This document shows positions 24,864 through 33,133 of a stretch of DNA of 64,000 bases, piece after piece (within the stretch, counting starts at the first letter, position 1; every line of letters begins with the position of its first letter). Origin of the DNA: Salinispora mooreana (GTDB lineage Bacteria > Actinomycetota > Actinomycetes > Mycobacteriales > Micromonosporaceae). The position numbers and the translations under genes were made by a program. The notes under the pieces are model-generated. The model saw only the letters and a program-made list of their open reading frames with translations. It made no database searches and was not told where the DNA came from. The stretch lies in assembly GCF_000379065.1 (NCBI RefSeq), contig NZ_KB900614.1, positions 3,938,133 through 4,002,132 on the forward strand, in the 5' to 3' direction.

Positions 24864-24958
24864 CAGCGCCAGGCTACATCGACAACGGGGTGAGCTTGGG
24901 TGCTGTGGGCTTCACCTGGGTGCGAGGAAAAGCCTGCGTCCCACCGGGGTCGAGAGCG

Positions 24959-25228
24959 CTACTGGCCCCGAACCTTGTCGATGACTGCGACTTCCTCCGT
25001 GCCGCTGCCGCAGGTCTCGGGGATGCTGGGCATATCGTCACCGAGCGGTGGGGTGGCGTAGCCGCCAGATGCAGTAAAAAGGGAGCCGACCTGGACGGTG
25101 CCCGCGCCGGGCACCTCGACCCCGGTGGTGCCGTCGCCGGTCTTCAGGCCGCTTCCGGCCGGCCAGACGACGACCAGTCTCCGATTCTCCGCGGTCTGCA
25201 CGGCCAGGCACTGGCCCTTGCCCACCAC
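24959..25228 (-). CDS. Hypothetical protein, possibly N-terminally truncated
   Basis: This short ORF encodes up to 89 residues with coherent composition (LAVQTAENRRLVVVWPAGSG, then TVQVGSLFTASGGYATPP) and two cysteines spaced like those of secreted proteins. It has no signal peptide, and the frame runs upstream without a stop into the 3' end of tRNA-Ala. It may therefore be the C-terminal remnant of a larger secreted protein cut by an insertion at the tRNA. I do not recognise the family. The GTG at 25228 has no clear ribosome site. Confidence 0.4.
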   Translation of the reverse strand: MVGKGQCLAVQTAENRRLVVVWPAGSGLKTGDGTTGVEVPGAGTVQVGSLFTASGGYATPPLGDDMPSIPETCGSGTEEVAVIDKVRGQ

Positions 25229-25274
25229 AAGTTCACCGAGGAGCCACGTTTTGCCTGACCACAGTCTTTTACTG

Positions 25275-25347
25275 TGGAGCCCAGGGGACTTGAACCCCTA
25301 ACCCCTGCCTTGCAAAGGCAGTGCTCTGCCAGTTGAGCTAGGGCCCC
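25275..25347 (-). tRNA. tRNA-Ala (TGC anticodon)
   Basis: The 73-base minus-strand sequence begins GGGGCCC and ends GGGCTCCA. It has a CTTTGCAAG anticodon loop with TGC, a GGTTCAAGTCC T-loop arm and a complete cloverleaf. No CCA is encoded. A small inverted repeat (CCACAGT/ACTGTGG, 25259-25277) overlaps the 3' end and could act as terminator. Confidence 0.95.
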
Positions 25348-25384
25348 GGAAGCGGTCGTGTCGCCGAATGCTGACCGGTGCGGG

Positions 25385-25513
25385 TCAGCGCAGGTCGGGC
25401 GCGGTGGTGGCCTCGTGCCAGAGGGCACGCTCGTCGTTGGTCTCCTTGACTCGCTTGGCCACGATTGCCGCCACACCGACGATACCGACGAGGATCAGCA
25501 GCTTCTTGAACAT
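25385..25513 (-). CDS. DLW-39-type microprotein
   Basis: A 42-residue ORF just upstream of tRNA-Ala begins MFKKLLILVGIVGVAAIVAK, a short hydrophobic anchor, and ends NDERALWHEATTAPDLR. This matches the actinobacterial DLW-39 family of tiny conserved proteins that lie near gyrA and the Ile/Ala tRNAs. GAGGGG lies about eight bases before the ATG. The function is unknown. It is too short for most gene callers and easily missed; its size and place make the call credible. Confidence 0.75.
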   Translation of the reverse strand: MFKKLLILVGIVGVAAIVAKRVKETNDERALWHEATTAPDLR

Positions 25514-25661
25514 TTGGGCAACCCCTCACGCTCGACAGTGCCGTCGGACCTACCCGAGGACCGTATCAGCCGGAAGCAAGGGGCGGTCAACGGGCCCACC
25601 AACGCAGTGGCCCGAACGACGCATCACCGTATCCCGCCCCCGGCCGGCACTGCGGCAGCGA

Positions 25662-26030
25662 TCACTCCGGCCGATGACAGACCGCCTCGACGTTGTTGCC
25701 ATCCGGATCGCGGACGAAAGCACCGAAGTAGGTCGGGTGATACTCCGGCCAGACTCGGGGCGCGTGCAGCACCTCCGCCCCGAGTGCCACCGCGGCGTCG
25801 TGGAATGCCTGCACCGCAGCCCGGTCCGGCGCGGTGAAGGCGATGTGCGCCTCGACGCCCCCGGCCGCACCGCCCAGCGGACTGAGCCAGAAGTCAGGAG
25901 TGCTGCCGCCATAGCCGACCGCCTCCGGGAACTCCATGAGGCGACGCCCATCGAGTGGGGCCAGAACGGCATCGTAAAAGGCGAGACTGGCGTCGAAATC
26001 GCGCACCTGAATGCCAAGGTGGTTGAGCAT
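25662..26030 (-). CDS. VOC superfamily (glyoxalase/bleomycin-resistance fold) protein
   Basis: This 122-residue protein has the two beta-alpha-beta-beta-beta modules of the vicinal-oxygen-chelate fold. The N-terminus is LNHLGIQVRDFDASLAFYD with the first metal-ligand His, the middle AHIAFTAPDRAAVQAFHDAA, and the end FVRDPDGNNVEAVCH with the final ligand Glu. Members include dioxygenases, glyoxalases and drug-binding proteins; the substrate cannot be told. A GAGGAGG site precedes the ATG. It lies alone between the two tRNA genes. Confidence 0.88.
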   Translation of the reverse strand: MLNHLGIQVRDFDASLAFYDAVLAPLDGRRLMEFPEAVGYGGSTPDFWLSPLGGAAGGVEAHIAFTAPDRAAVQAFHDAAVALGAEVLHAPRVWPEYHPTYFGAFVRDPDGNNVEAVCHRPE

Positions 26031-26310
26031 CGGACCTCCTCGAGGGCGAACCGACCCAGTGGAAACCGGGCGGGACGGAACATCGAACGGCGCCAGACTA
26101 GGGGTGGGCTACGACACTTTCGCCACATGCTGCGGTGCCGGCGTCTCGCCGTTGGCGCCCAGGTTGCCAGGCCGGTGACGGCTGGGTTCTGGCATCTCGG
26201 CGAGCAGAGCGCTTCCCGGAATCGGCCCAGGAGCGGCCGGGTGCGGAGCGGAGACCGCTGTCGGCTCTACGAAAAACTCGGCCCCCAGAATGTGAGGACC
26301 GAGTGGGAGG

Positions 26311-26384
26311 TGGGGCTAGCTGGAATCGAACCAGCGACCTCAGAGTTATCAGCTCTGCGCTCTAACCGACTGAGCTATAGCCCC
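26311..26384 (-). tRNA. tRNA-Ile (GAT anticodon)
   Basis: The 74-base minus-strand sequence begins GGGGCTATAGCTCAG and ends TAGCCCCA. The anticodon loop is CTGATAACT with GAT, and the T arm reads GCTGGTTCGATTCCAGC. No CCA is encoded. Its position downstream of gyrA is conserved in actinobacteria. Confidence 0.95.
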
Positions 26385-26471
26385 GTGTTGCGACGAGCAA
26401 GGTTAACCCATCGGACCGGCCGCCCCAAAATCGGGGTGACTCCAGTCGCGTCCCGGCACCGGTGGGTGCGG

Positions 26472-26500
26472 TACCCGGGCCACCGGCGGCGACCCGGGTA
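26472..26500 (-). terminator. Hairpin terminator after the DUF3566 gene
   Basis: TACCCGGG (26472-26479) pairs with CCCGGGTA (26493-26500) across 13 bases. It begins 12 bp beyond the DUF3566 stop on the minus strand and would end the gyrB/gyrA transcription unit. Confidence 0.5.
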
Positions 26501-26512
26501 ACGCTGACGTAC

Positions 26513-27454
26513 TCAGTCGCGCTCGGCGAGTGTCAGCTCGATGCCGCCCACCAGGTCGGCGCAGACGTTGTAGACGAATGCGCCCAGCGTTGCCAGTGCC
26601 GTGAAGAGCACGACGTTGACCAAGCCGATCAACGCAGAACTCAGGATCACGCCGCGGGCAGTGATCTGGAAGCCGTTGGCGCTCTGGCCGCCGCCGGCGT
26701 TGACCAGATCACTCAGGCTGTCGTTGACGCTGGCGAACACGCCCATCGCGTCCAGCGCCAGGTACAGCACCGAGGTCGCGACCACGACGACGATGAAGAT
26801 CACCACCGAAACCGCGAAGGCGAACTTCATCACCGACCATGGGTCGATCCGCCGCAGGTTCAGCCGGGCCCGGCGCGGCCCGCGGGACGCGGCAGAACTG
26901 ACCGCGGTACGCGCGGCGCGGACCGCCTCGCCGACGCGTGCCGCCCCGATGGCCGCCACCCCGCTGATTCCCGGCGGGAGGGCACCGCCCTGGGGCCGGC
27001 CAGCGGAGTTCGGCTGGGGGCGGGCGGTCCCGGTGACCCGCGGCTGACTTCCGGTGTCACCGAGGCGGGGGACGCCGTTCGCGCCGCCCAGGGCAGCCGA
27101 GCTCCCGAGACCAGCCGCGCTCCCGGCGACCGTGCTGGTCCGCCCAACGCCGCCAGAGGTGGACGGCGGGGTGGTCGCGGTGGCCTTCTCCGCGGTGGCG
27201 CCATCGGTGCGCGGCGTCTCGACCTTCGTAGCCTCAGCCGGTTCCTCGCTGGGTTCCGACTCCGTGGCCGGCTTGTCCGGCGGCGGGGCCATCCCGGGAG
27301 CCCTGGTGAACTTCGGGGTCGGCACGTCGGCGGGGACGGTGGCCCGGCCCACTGCCGCACGACCGGCGGCTGGGGCACCGTTCGTGGCACCGTCCTCGTC
27401 GACCGGGTTAGCCGAGTTCCCCGCGTTCCCCGACTTCGCCTGTGTCTCCGTCAT
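26513..27454 (-). CDS. DUF3566 membrane protein downstream of gyrA
   Basis: This 313-residue protein is the counterpart of mycobacterial Rv0007. About 200 residues of disordered Ala/Pro/Thr-rich cytoplasmic sequence precede a DUF3566 domain (LRRIDPWSVMKFAFAVSVVI onward) with two membrane helices, at about 225-250 and 280-310. The ATG at 27454 begins four bases after the gyrA TAG, and the GGA in the gyrA tail serves as ribosome site, so it is translationally coupled to gyrA. Its constant place beside gyrA suggests a role in envelope or division, but none is established. Confidence 0.88.
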   Translation of the reverse strand: MTETQAKSGNAGNSANPVDEDGATNGAPAAGRAAVGRATVPADVPTPKFTRAPGMAPPPDKPATESEPSEEPAEATKVETPRTDGATAEKATATTPPSTSGGVGRTSTVAGSAAGLGSSAALGGANGVPRLGDTGSQPRVTGTARPQPNSAGRPQGGALPPGISGVAAIGAARVGEAVRAARTAVSSAASRGPRRARLNLRRIDPWSVMKFAFAVSVVIFIVVVVATSVLYLALDAMGVFASVNDSLSDLVNAGGGQSANGFQITARGVILSSALIGLVNVVLFTALATLGAFVYNVCADLVGGIELTLAERD

Positions 27455-27458
27455 GCAA

Positions 27459-29978
27459 CTAGTCCTGTTCGTCAGGCTCGTCGGCATTGCGAGCAATCGC
27501 CACGATGGTTACGCCATCCGGAAGGTCCATCAGCTTGACCCCCATTGTGTTCCGGTCGCGCGTACGGCGTACAGGCTTCACCGGAGTCCGAATGACACCA
27601 CCGTTACTGGTGATAGCGAAGAGCTCGTCGTCCGGGTCGATCACCACAGCACCGACCAGACCACCGCGCCGCTCGGTGATCTTCGCAGTCAGCACGCCCT
27701 TACCTCCCCGGCCCTGGACCGGGTATTCCTCAATCGGAGTACGTTTCGCGTAACCGCCGTTGGTGGCCACCAGGACGTCCAAGCCGTGCCGGACGACCTC
27801 CATCGCGAGCAACTCGTCGTCCTCGCTGAACCGCATCCCGATCACGCCCGAGGTAGCCCGCCCCATCGGCCGTAGCGCCTCGTCGGAGGCGTTGAACCGG
27901 ATCGCCAGGGCGTTCTTCGACACCAGCAGGAGGTCCTGCTCCGGCGCCACCAGGGCGGCACCGACCAGTTCGTCGTCCTCGCGCAGGTTGATCGCGATGA
28001 TGCCGCCGGACCGGTTGGAGTCGAACTCCTCGAGCCTCGTCTTCTTTACCACTCCGTTCTTTGTGGCCAATACCAGGTAGGGGGCGACCTGGTAGTCGGA
28101 AATCTCGATGATCTGTGCGATCTGCTCGTCTGGTTGGAAGGCGAGCAGATTGGCCACGTGCTGGCCCTTGGCCACCCTACTGGCTTCCGGGAGCTCGTAC
28201 GCCTTGGCCCGGTACACCCGGCCCTTGTTGGTGAAGAACAGAATCCAGTCGTGCGTCGAGCACACGAAGAAGTGGCTGACGATGTCGTCCTGCCGCAGCG
28301 TGGCGCCGCTGACCCCCTTGCCGCCCCGCCGCTGCGAGCGGTACGCGTCCACCTTGGTGCGCTTCGCGTACCCGGTTCGGGTGATGGTGACCACGACGTC
28401 CTCGCGGGCGATCAGGTCCTCCATCGAGACCTCGCCGTCGAACGGAATGATCTGGGTGCGCCGGTCGTCGCCCCATTTGGCGACGATCTCGCCCAGTTCC
28501 TCCGAGACGATCCGCCGCTGCCGCTCCGGCTTCGCCAGGATGTCCTTGAAGTCGGCGATCTCCAGCTCAAGCTTCGCCAGGTCGTCGAGGATCCGCTGCC
28601 GCTCCAGCGCGGCCAGCCGGCGCAGCTGCATGTCCAGGATCGCGGTCGCCTGGATCTCGTCGATGTCCAGCAACCGGATCAGGCCCTGCCGCGCGTCATC
28701 CACCGTCGGCGAGCGCCGGATCAGCGCGATCACCTCGTCGAGGGCGTCCAGCGCCTTGGCCAGACCCCGCAGGATGTGCGCCCGCTCCTCAGCCTTACGC
28801 AGTCGGTACGCCGTCCGCCGGCGGATCACCTCGATCTGGTGATCAACGTAGTAGCGGATGAACTGGGCCAGGTTGAGCGTGCGCGGCACACCGTCCACCA
28901 GCGCCAGCATGTTCGCGCCGAAGGTCTCCTGGAGCTGGGTGTGCTTGTAGAGGTTGTTCAGCACCACCTTGGCGACCGCGTCGCGCTTGAGCACCAGCAC
29001 CAGCCGCAGGCCGGTCCGCCCGGAGGACTCGTCCCGGATGTCGGCGATTCCGCCGAGCTTCCCCTCCTTGATCAGCTCGGCGATCCGCTCGGCCAGGTTG
29101 TCGGGGTTCACCTGGTACGGCAGCTCGCTGACCACCAGCGCCGGCCGGCCCCGCTTGTCCTCCTCGACCTCAACCACGGCGCGCATCCGGATCGAGCCAC
29201 GACCGGTGCGGTACGCGTCCTGGATCCCCGCCTGGCCGACGATCAGGCCATGGGTCGGGAAGTCCGGCCCCCTGACGATCCCCAGCAGGGCTTCCAGGGT
29301 GCTCGCCTCGTCGGCCTCCGGGTGTTCCAGGCACCACTGCACCGCCGCACCGATCTCCCGCAGGTTGTGCGGTGGGATCTTGGTGGCCATCCCGACCGCG
29401 ATGCCTTCGGAGCCGTTGACCAGCAGATTGGGGATTCGGGACGGCAGGATCGTGGGCTCCTTGGCCCGGCCGTCGTAGTTGTCCTGCAGGTCGACGGTGT
29501 CCTCGTCGATGTCCCGCAGCATCTCCATCGCCAGCGGTTGGAGCTTGCACTCGGTGTACCGCATCGCCGCGGCCGGATCGTTGCCCGGGGAGCCGAAGTT
29601 GCCGTTGCCGTCCACCAGCGGATAGCGCAGCGCCCAGGGCTGGGCCATCCGGACCAGTGCGTCGTAGATCGCTGAGTCGCCGTGCGGGTGGAACTGGCCC
29701 ATCACGTCGCCGACCACCCGCGAGCACTTCACGTACCCCCGGTCGGGTCGGTACCCCGAGTCGAACATCGCGTAAAGAATCTTGCGGTGGACCGGCTTCA
29801 GCCCGTCCCGGACGTCCGGCAGCGCCCGCCCGACAATCACGCTCATGGCGTAGTCGAGGTAGGAGCGCTGCATCTCCACCTCGAGCCCGACCGGCTCGAT
29901 CCGGTCGTGCGCCACGACGGCGCCGGCGGTCTCGGGGGCGTCGGGCTCGTTCGGTGTGGACTCGGGGGTATCGGTCAC
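27459..29978 (-). CDS. gyrA: DNA gyrase subunit A
   Basis: This 839-residue protein is the breakage-reunion subunit of gyrase. The catalytic tyrosine is Tyr141 in AMRYTE. The quinolone-determining region reads HPHGDSAIYD with Ser102 and Asp106, the sensitive-type residues. The DNA-gate domain runs to about 510 and the C-terminal beta-pinwheel follows, with its GyrA box QRRGGKG near 560. The start is GTG with AAGGG upstream. A group of DnaA boxes lies between gyrA and gyrB. The stop is four bases from the DUF3566 start. Confidence 0.98.
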   Translation of the reverse strand: MTDTPESTPNEPDAPETAGAVVAHDRIEPVGLEVEMQRSYLDYAMSVIVGRALPDVRDGLKPVHRKILYAMFDSGYRPDRGYVKCSRVVGDVMGQFHPHGDSAIYDALVRMAQPWALRYPLVDGNGNFGSPGNDPAAAMRYTECKLQPLAMEMLRDIDEDTVDLQDNYDGRAKEPTILPSRIPNLLVNGSEGIAVGMATKIPPHNLREIGAAVQWCLEHPEADEASTLEALLGIVRGPDFPTHGLIVGQAGIQDAYRTGRGSIRMRAVVEVEEDKRGRPALVVSELPYQVNPDNLAERIAELIKEGKLGGIADIRDESSGRTGLRLVLVLKRDAVAKVVLNNLYKHTQLQETFGANMLALVDGVPRTLNLAQFIRYYVDHQIEVIRRRTAYRLRKAEERAHILRGLAKALDALDEVIALIRRSPTVDDARQGLIRLLDIDEIQATAILDMQLRRLAALERQRILDDLAKLELEIADFKDILAKPERQRRIVSEELGEIVAKWGDDRRTQIIPFDGEVSMEDLIAREDVVVTITRTGYAKRTKVDAYRSQRRGGKGVSGATLRQDDIVSHFFVCSTHDWILFFTNKGRVYRAKAYELPEASRVAKGQHVANLLAFQPDEQIAQIIEISDYQVAPYLVLATKNGVVKKTRLEEFDSNRSGGIIAINLREDDELVGAALVAPEQDLLLVSKNALAIRFNASDEALRPMGRATSGVIGMRFSEDDELLAMEVVRHGLDVLVATNGGYAKRTPIEEYPVQGRGGKGVLTAKITERRGGLVGAVVIDPDDELFAITSNGGVIRTPVKPVRRTRDRNTMGVKLMDLPDGVTIVAIARNADEPDEQD

Positions 29979-30015
29979 TTGTTAACCCTTATCAGACTCA
30001 GAGTCGCTTTTGTGC

Positions 30016-30067
30016 TGTGGATAACCGCTGTGGAAACCGGCCTGGCTGTGGATAACCCTGTGGATTA
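30016..30067. promoter_or_regulatory. DnaA-box cluster upstream of gyrA
   Basis: Two perfect DnaA boxes TGTGGATAA lie at 30016-30024 and 30047-30055, with near matches TGTGGAAAC at 30029-30037 and TGTGGATTA at 30059-30067. All four point the same way within 52 bp of the 132-bp gyrB-gyrA gap. This suggests DnaA binding at the gyrA promoter. Confidence 0.75.
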
Positions 30068-30110
30068 GGCATGGTCGCCGCGGACGACGGGCCGGCGGAC
30101 CGAGTGGCCC

Positions 30111-32057
30111 TCAGATGTCCAGAAACCGCACATCCTTGGCGTTACGCTGGATAAACGAGCGACGAGCCTCGACATCCTCCCCCATCAGCACACTGAACAG
30201 CTCGTCCGCGGTCGCCGCGTCGTCGAGCGTGACCTGGCGCAGGGTGCGCGTAGCCGGATTCATCGTGGTCTCCCAGAGCTCGGGATAGTTCATCTCGCCG
30301 AGCCCCTTGAACCGCTGGATGTCGTCCGGCTTTGCGTTGGGCTTCTTCTGCTGCCGCAGAGTGATCAGGCCGTCCCGCTCTCGGTCGGAGTACGCGTACT
30401 GCGCGTCATCCCCCTTCCGATTCCACTTGATCTTGTAGAGCGGCGGCGCGGCCAGGTAGACGTGCCCCAACTCGACCAGCGGTCGCATGAAGCGGAAGAG
30501 CAGGGTCAGTAGCAGCGTCTGGATGTGCTGACCATCGACGTCCGCGTCGGCCATCAACACAATCTTGTGGTACCGCAACTTCTCGATGTCGAAGTCGTCG
30601 TGGATGCCCGTGCCGAGCGCGGTGATCAGCGCCTGGACCTCGTTGTTCCTCAGGACCCGGTCGATCCGCGCCTTCTCCACATTGAGGATCTTGCCGCGGA
30701 TCGGCAGGATCGCCTGCGTCCGCGGGTCGCGCCCCTGCTTGGCGGAGCCGCCCGCCGAGTCGCCCTCAACGATGAAGACCTCGCACTCACGGGGATCGGT
30801 TGACTGGCAGTCGGCCAGCTTGCCCGGCATCGAGCCGGACTCCAGCAACGACTTACGACGGGCCAGCTTGCGTGCCTGCTGGGCGGCGACCCGGGCGCGC
30901 GCGGCCTGGGACGCCTTGGTGATGATGACCTTCGCCTCGGCCGGGTTACGGTCCAGCCAGTCAACCAGCCACTCGTTGCAGACCCGCTGCACGAAGCTCT
31001 TGACCGGGGTGTTGCCCAGCTTGGTCTTGGTCTGCCCCTCGAACTGCGGATTGGTCAGCTTCACCGAGATGATCGCCGCCAACCCCTCCCGGATGTCCTC
31101 CCCGGAGAGCTTCTCGTCACTCTTGAGCAGCCGCTTCTCCGCGCCGTACCGGTTGATGACGCTGGTCAGCGCCGACCGGAAGCCTTCCTCGTGGGTGCCG
31201 CCCTCATGCGTGTTGATGTTGTTGGCGAAGGTGTAGACCGACTCGCCATACGACTCGTTCCACTGCATGGCGATCTCGACCGACATGCCGTCTTCCTCGG
31301 TGCCGAACTCGACCACCGACTTGTGGATCGGGGTCTTCGAGGCGTTGAGGTGCCGGACGAAGTCGGCGATGCCACCCTGGTAGCAGAAGGTGACCTCCCG
31401 CATCCTGCTGTCATCGCCCTCGTCGACTCGCTCGTCGAGGAAGTGGATGGTCAGACCCCGGTTGAGGAAGGCCATCTCCTGGAGCCGGCGGTAGATGGTC
31501 TGGAAGTCGAAGTCAACGGTCTCGAAGACCCTCGGATCGGGCCAGAAGGAAACCGCCGAGCCGGTGGCGTCGGTCGGCTCCCCCTTTACCAGCGGCGTCG
31601 GCTTCGAGTCCGTGTACGACTGCCGCCAGAAGTAGCCGTCCTTCTGGATCTCCACAGCCATCCGGGTGGAGAGGGCGTTCACGACCGACACACCGACGCC
31701 GTGCAGGCCACCGGAGACGGCGTACGCCTTGCCGTCAAACTTGCCGCCGGCGTGCAGCACGGTCAGCGCTACCTCCACACCCGGCTTCTTGAGCTTCGGA
31801 TGCGGGTCGACCGGGAAACCACGGCCATTGTCGATTACGCGAACCCCACCGTCGGCGAGTAGCACCACGTCAATGGTGTCGCAGTGCCCGGCCAGCGCCT
31901 CGTCCACCGCGTTGTCCACGACCTCCCACACCAGGTGGTGCAGACCGCGTTGGCCGGTGGACCCGATGTACATACCGGGGCGCTTACGGACCGCCTCCAA
32001 CCCTTCGAGGACGGTGATCGACTCTGCGCCGTACTCCTGCTTGTCCTGCGCTGCCAC
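30111..32057 (-). CDS. gyrB: DNA gyrase subunit B
   Basis: This is the 648-residue ATPase subunit of gyrase. The GHKL ATPase domain shows EVVDNAVDEALAG, the GRGFPVD loop and GGLHGVGVSVVNAL; the TOPRIM domain shows VEGDSAGGSAKQGRD and DADVDGQHI. The frame is open to 32279, but alignment of the N-terminus (AAQDKQEYGAESITVLEGLE) with other actinobacterial GyrB, which begin AAQKKxEYG, selects the GTG at 32057. It precedes gyrA on the same strand with 132 bp between. A long untranslated region or unannotated promoter space lies upstream. Confidence 0.96.
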   Translation of the reverse strand: MAAQDKQEYGAESITVLEGLEAVRKRPGMYIGSTGQRGLHHLVWEVVDNAVDEALAGHCDTIDVVLLADGGVRVIDNGRGFPVDPHPKLKKPGVEVALTVLHAGGKFDGKAYAVSGGLHGVGVSVVNALSTRMAVEIQKDGYFWRQSYTDSKPTPLVKGEPTDATGSAVSFWPDPRVFETVDFDFQTIYRRLQEMAFLNRGLTIHFLDERVDEGDDSRMREVTFCYQGGIADFVRHLNASKTPIHKSVVEFGTEEDGMSVEIAMQWNESYGESVYTFANNINTHEGGTHEEGFRSALTSVINRYGAEKRLLKSDEKLSGEDIREGLAAIISVKLTNPQFEGQTKTKLGNTPVKSFVQRVCNEWLVDWLDRNPAEAKVIITKASQAARARVAAQQARKLARRKSLLESGSMPGKLADCQSTDPRECEVFIVEGDSAGGSAKQGRDPRTQAILPIRGKILNVEKARIDRVLRNNEVQALITALGTGIHDDFDIEKLRYHKIVLMADADVDGQHIQTLLLTLLFRFMRPLVELGHVYLAAPPLYKIKWNRKGDDAQYAYSDRERDGLITLRQQKKPNAKPDDIQRFKGLGEMNYPELWETTMNPATRTLRQVTLDDAATADELFSVLMGEDVEARRSFIQRNAKDVRFLDI

Positions 32058-32551
32058 CCTCGGCCACTTTCTCGCGTCGGCCACACCACTGGCGCGACCG
32101 GTCACGGGGTTCGGCGGACAGAACGCGACGTCGGGCGCGCGGACCGGCACCGGAGAGTGATCCGGGCTGGGGGTCGAACGCGCCGGCCGCCGCGGTTGCC
32201 CGCGGATCGCGATCGGCTCAACCCTGATGTGGAACGATGATCTCGGGCCCGGCTGGCCCCGGGTTTCATCGCTCCGCACCGGGTCTTCGTCTCAGGCTCA
32301 ATCCTACTGGGCGTCGGCGACAGATCCACCACTCGGCACCCCTTGCGCGGCGGCTGAGACCTTCGTAGCCGGCCGACCGCTCACTCCACGACTCCCCCTA
32401 CGCGCACCGAGCCGACCGTAGGCTCGCACCGTCGGCGACGCTCCCCGCCCAATGTGTGTCCATCTCGCGATGAACTCCGGCTTGATCTTTGCCGGCTGGA
32501 ACCGGACGATCGACCCGTTCGTACGGAGATGGGCTTGAGAGGTGACACCAG
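32058..32551. promoter_or_regulatory. gyrB upstream region, no gene
   Basis: This 494-bp gap lies between divergent gyrB and the orphan gene at 32552. The gyrB frame remains open over half of it but is not GyrB-like. A minus-strand TAGGAT at 32306-32301 is a candidate gyrB -10 box, which would give a leader of about 240 bases. A GAGAGGTG ribosome site lies before the plus-strand gene. I see no riboswitch or DnaA box here. Confidence 0.35.
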
Positions 32552-33133
32552 ATGGGGCTGGACAACGTCGTGGTGAACTGGCCGCGGACCGGCCGCTTCT
32601 ACGACCCGGTCGCGCCGGCGGAGTTCGTGGACTTCGGCGAGATCGTCGACATGCCGCAGATTTCCGCACCGACCGCCGCGCTCGCCGAGCTGATCGCCAA
32701 GACCGGCACGGTCCGGGCGACGGCGTACACCGAGCTGGTCGATCTGATCCTCGGCTTGAAAGATGTGCTGTACGCCACAGAGAACTCGGAAGAGGACGAG
32801 GACCCCGTGATCGACCCGGACGGCTGCGGGTGGATCGCCGACGGAGTCGAGCGGTTCGTGGCGCGGCACCGAGCAGTCGGTGAGGCAGTCACCTTCGAAA
32901 CCGTCAGCGAGGTGCTCCGCGTGCTACTCGGGGACGGACGCCTGGCCGAGCAGCAGCTGCGTTGGCTGGACAGCCGGCTGGACCGGCTCCGTGACGACAA
33001 CGGAGCTCCGCCGCAGTGGACCTTCACCTGCGCGGAGCTGAGCGTCCTCGCCGCATTCTACCGCCGCTGCGCCGAGCGGGGCTTCGCGGTCTACGCCGAG
33101 TCGGTGGCACCCCGCCGGGCTGTTCAGCCGTAG
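32552..33133 (+). CDS. Orphan hypothetical protein inside the dnaA-gyrA block
   Basis: This is a soluble 193-residue protein, the only plus-strand gene between gyrA and dnaA. It begins GLDNVVVNWPRTGRFYDP and has an acidic middle (EEDEDPVIDPDGCGWIADGV) and a helical C-terminal half. No membrane segment or known motif is seen. GAGAGGTG precedes the ATG. Its end overlaps the dciA stop by 10 bp, convergently. I do not recognise a family; a lineage-specific cytoplasmic protein is the safest description. Confidence 0.75.
   Translation: MGLDNVVVNWPRTGRFYDPVAPAEFVDFGEIVDMPQISAPTAALAELIAKTGTVRATAYTELVDLILGLKDVLYATENSEEDEDPVIDPDGCGWIADGVERFVARHRAVGEAVTFETVSEVLRVLLGDGRLAEQQLRWLDSRLDRLRDDNGAPPQWTFTCAELSVLAAFYRRCAERGFAVYAESVAPRRAVQP

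Noticed and set aside
24863..25260. Riboswitch or other structured leader upstream of the ECF sigma gene
   Set aside because: The TAGCCT box seven bases before the start suggests a leaderless mRNA, leaving no room for a leader.
28134..29675. 513-codon plus-strand ORF opposite gyrA
   Set aside because: It is antisense to the conserved gyrA coding sequence, with biased composition and no motif.
32058..32279. Longer GyrB start at 32279
   Set aside because: The 74 extra residues are Pro/Arg-rich and unlike GyrB, while the GTG at 32057 gives the conserved AAQ start.
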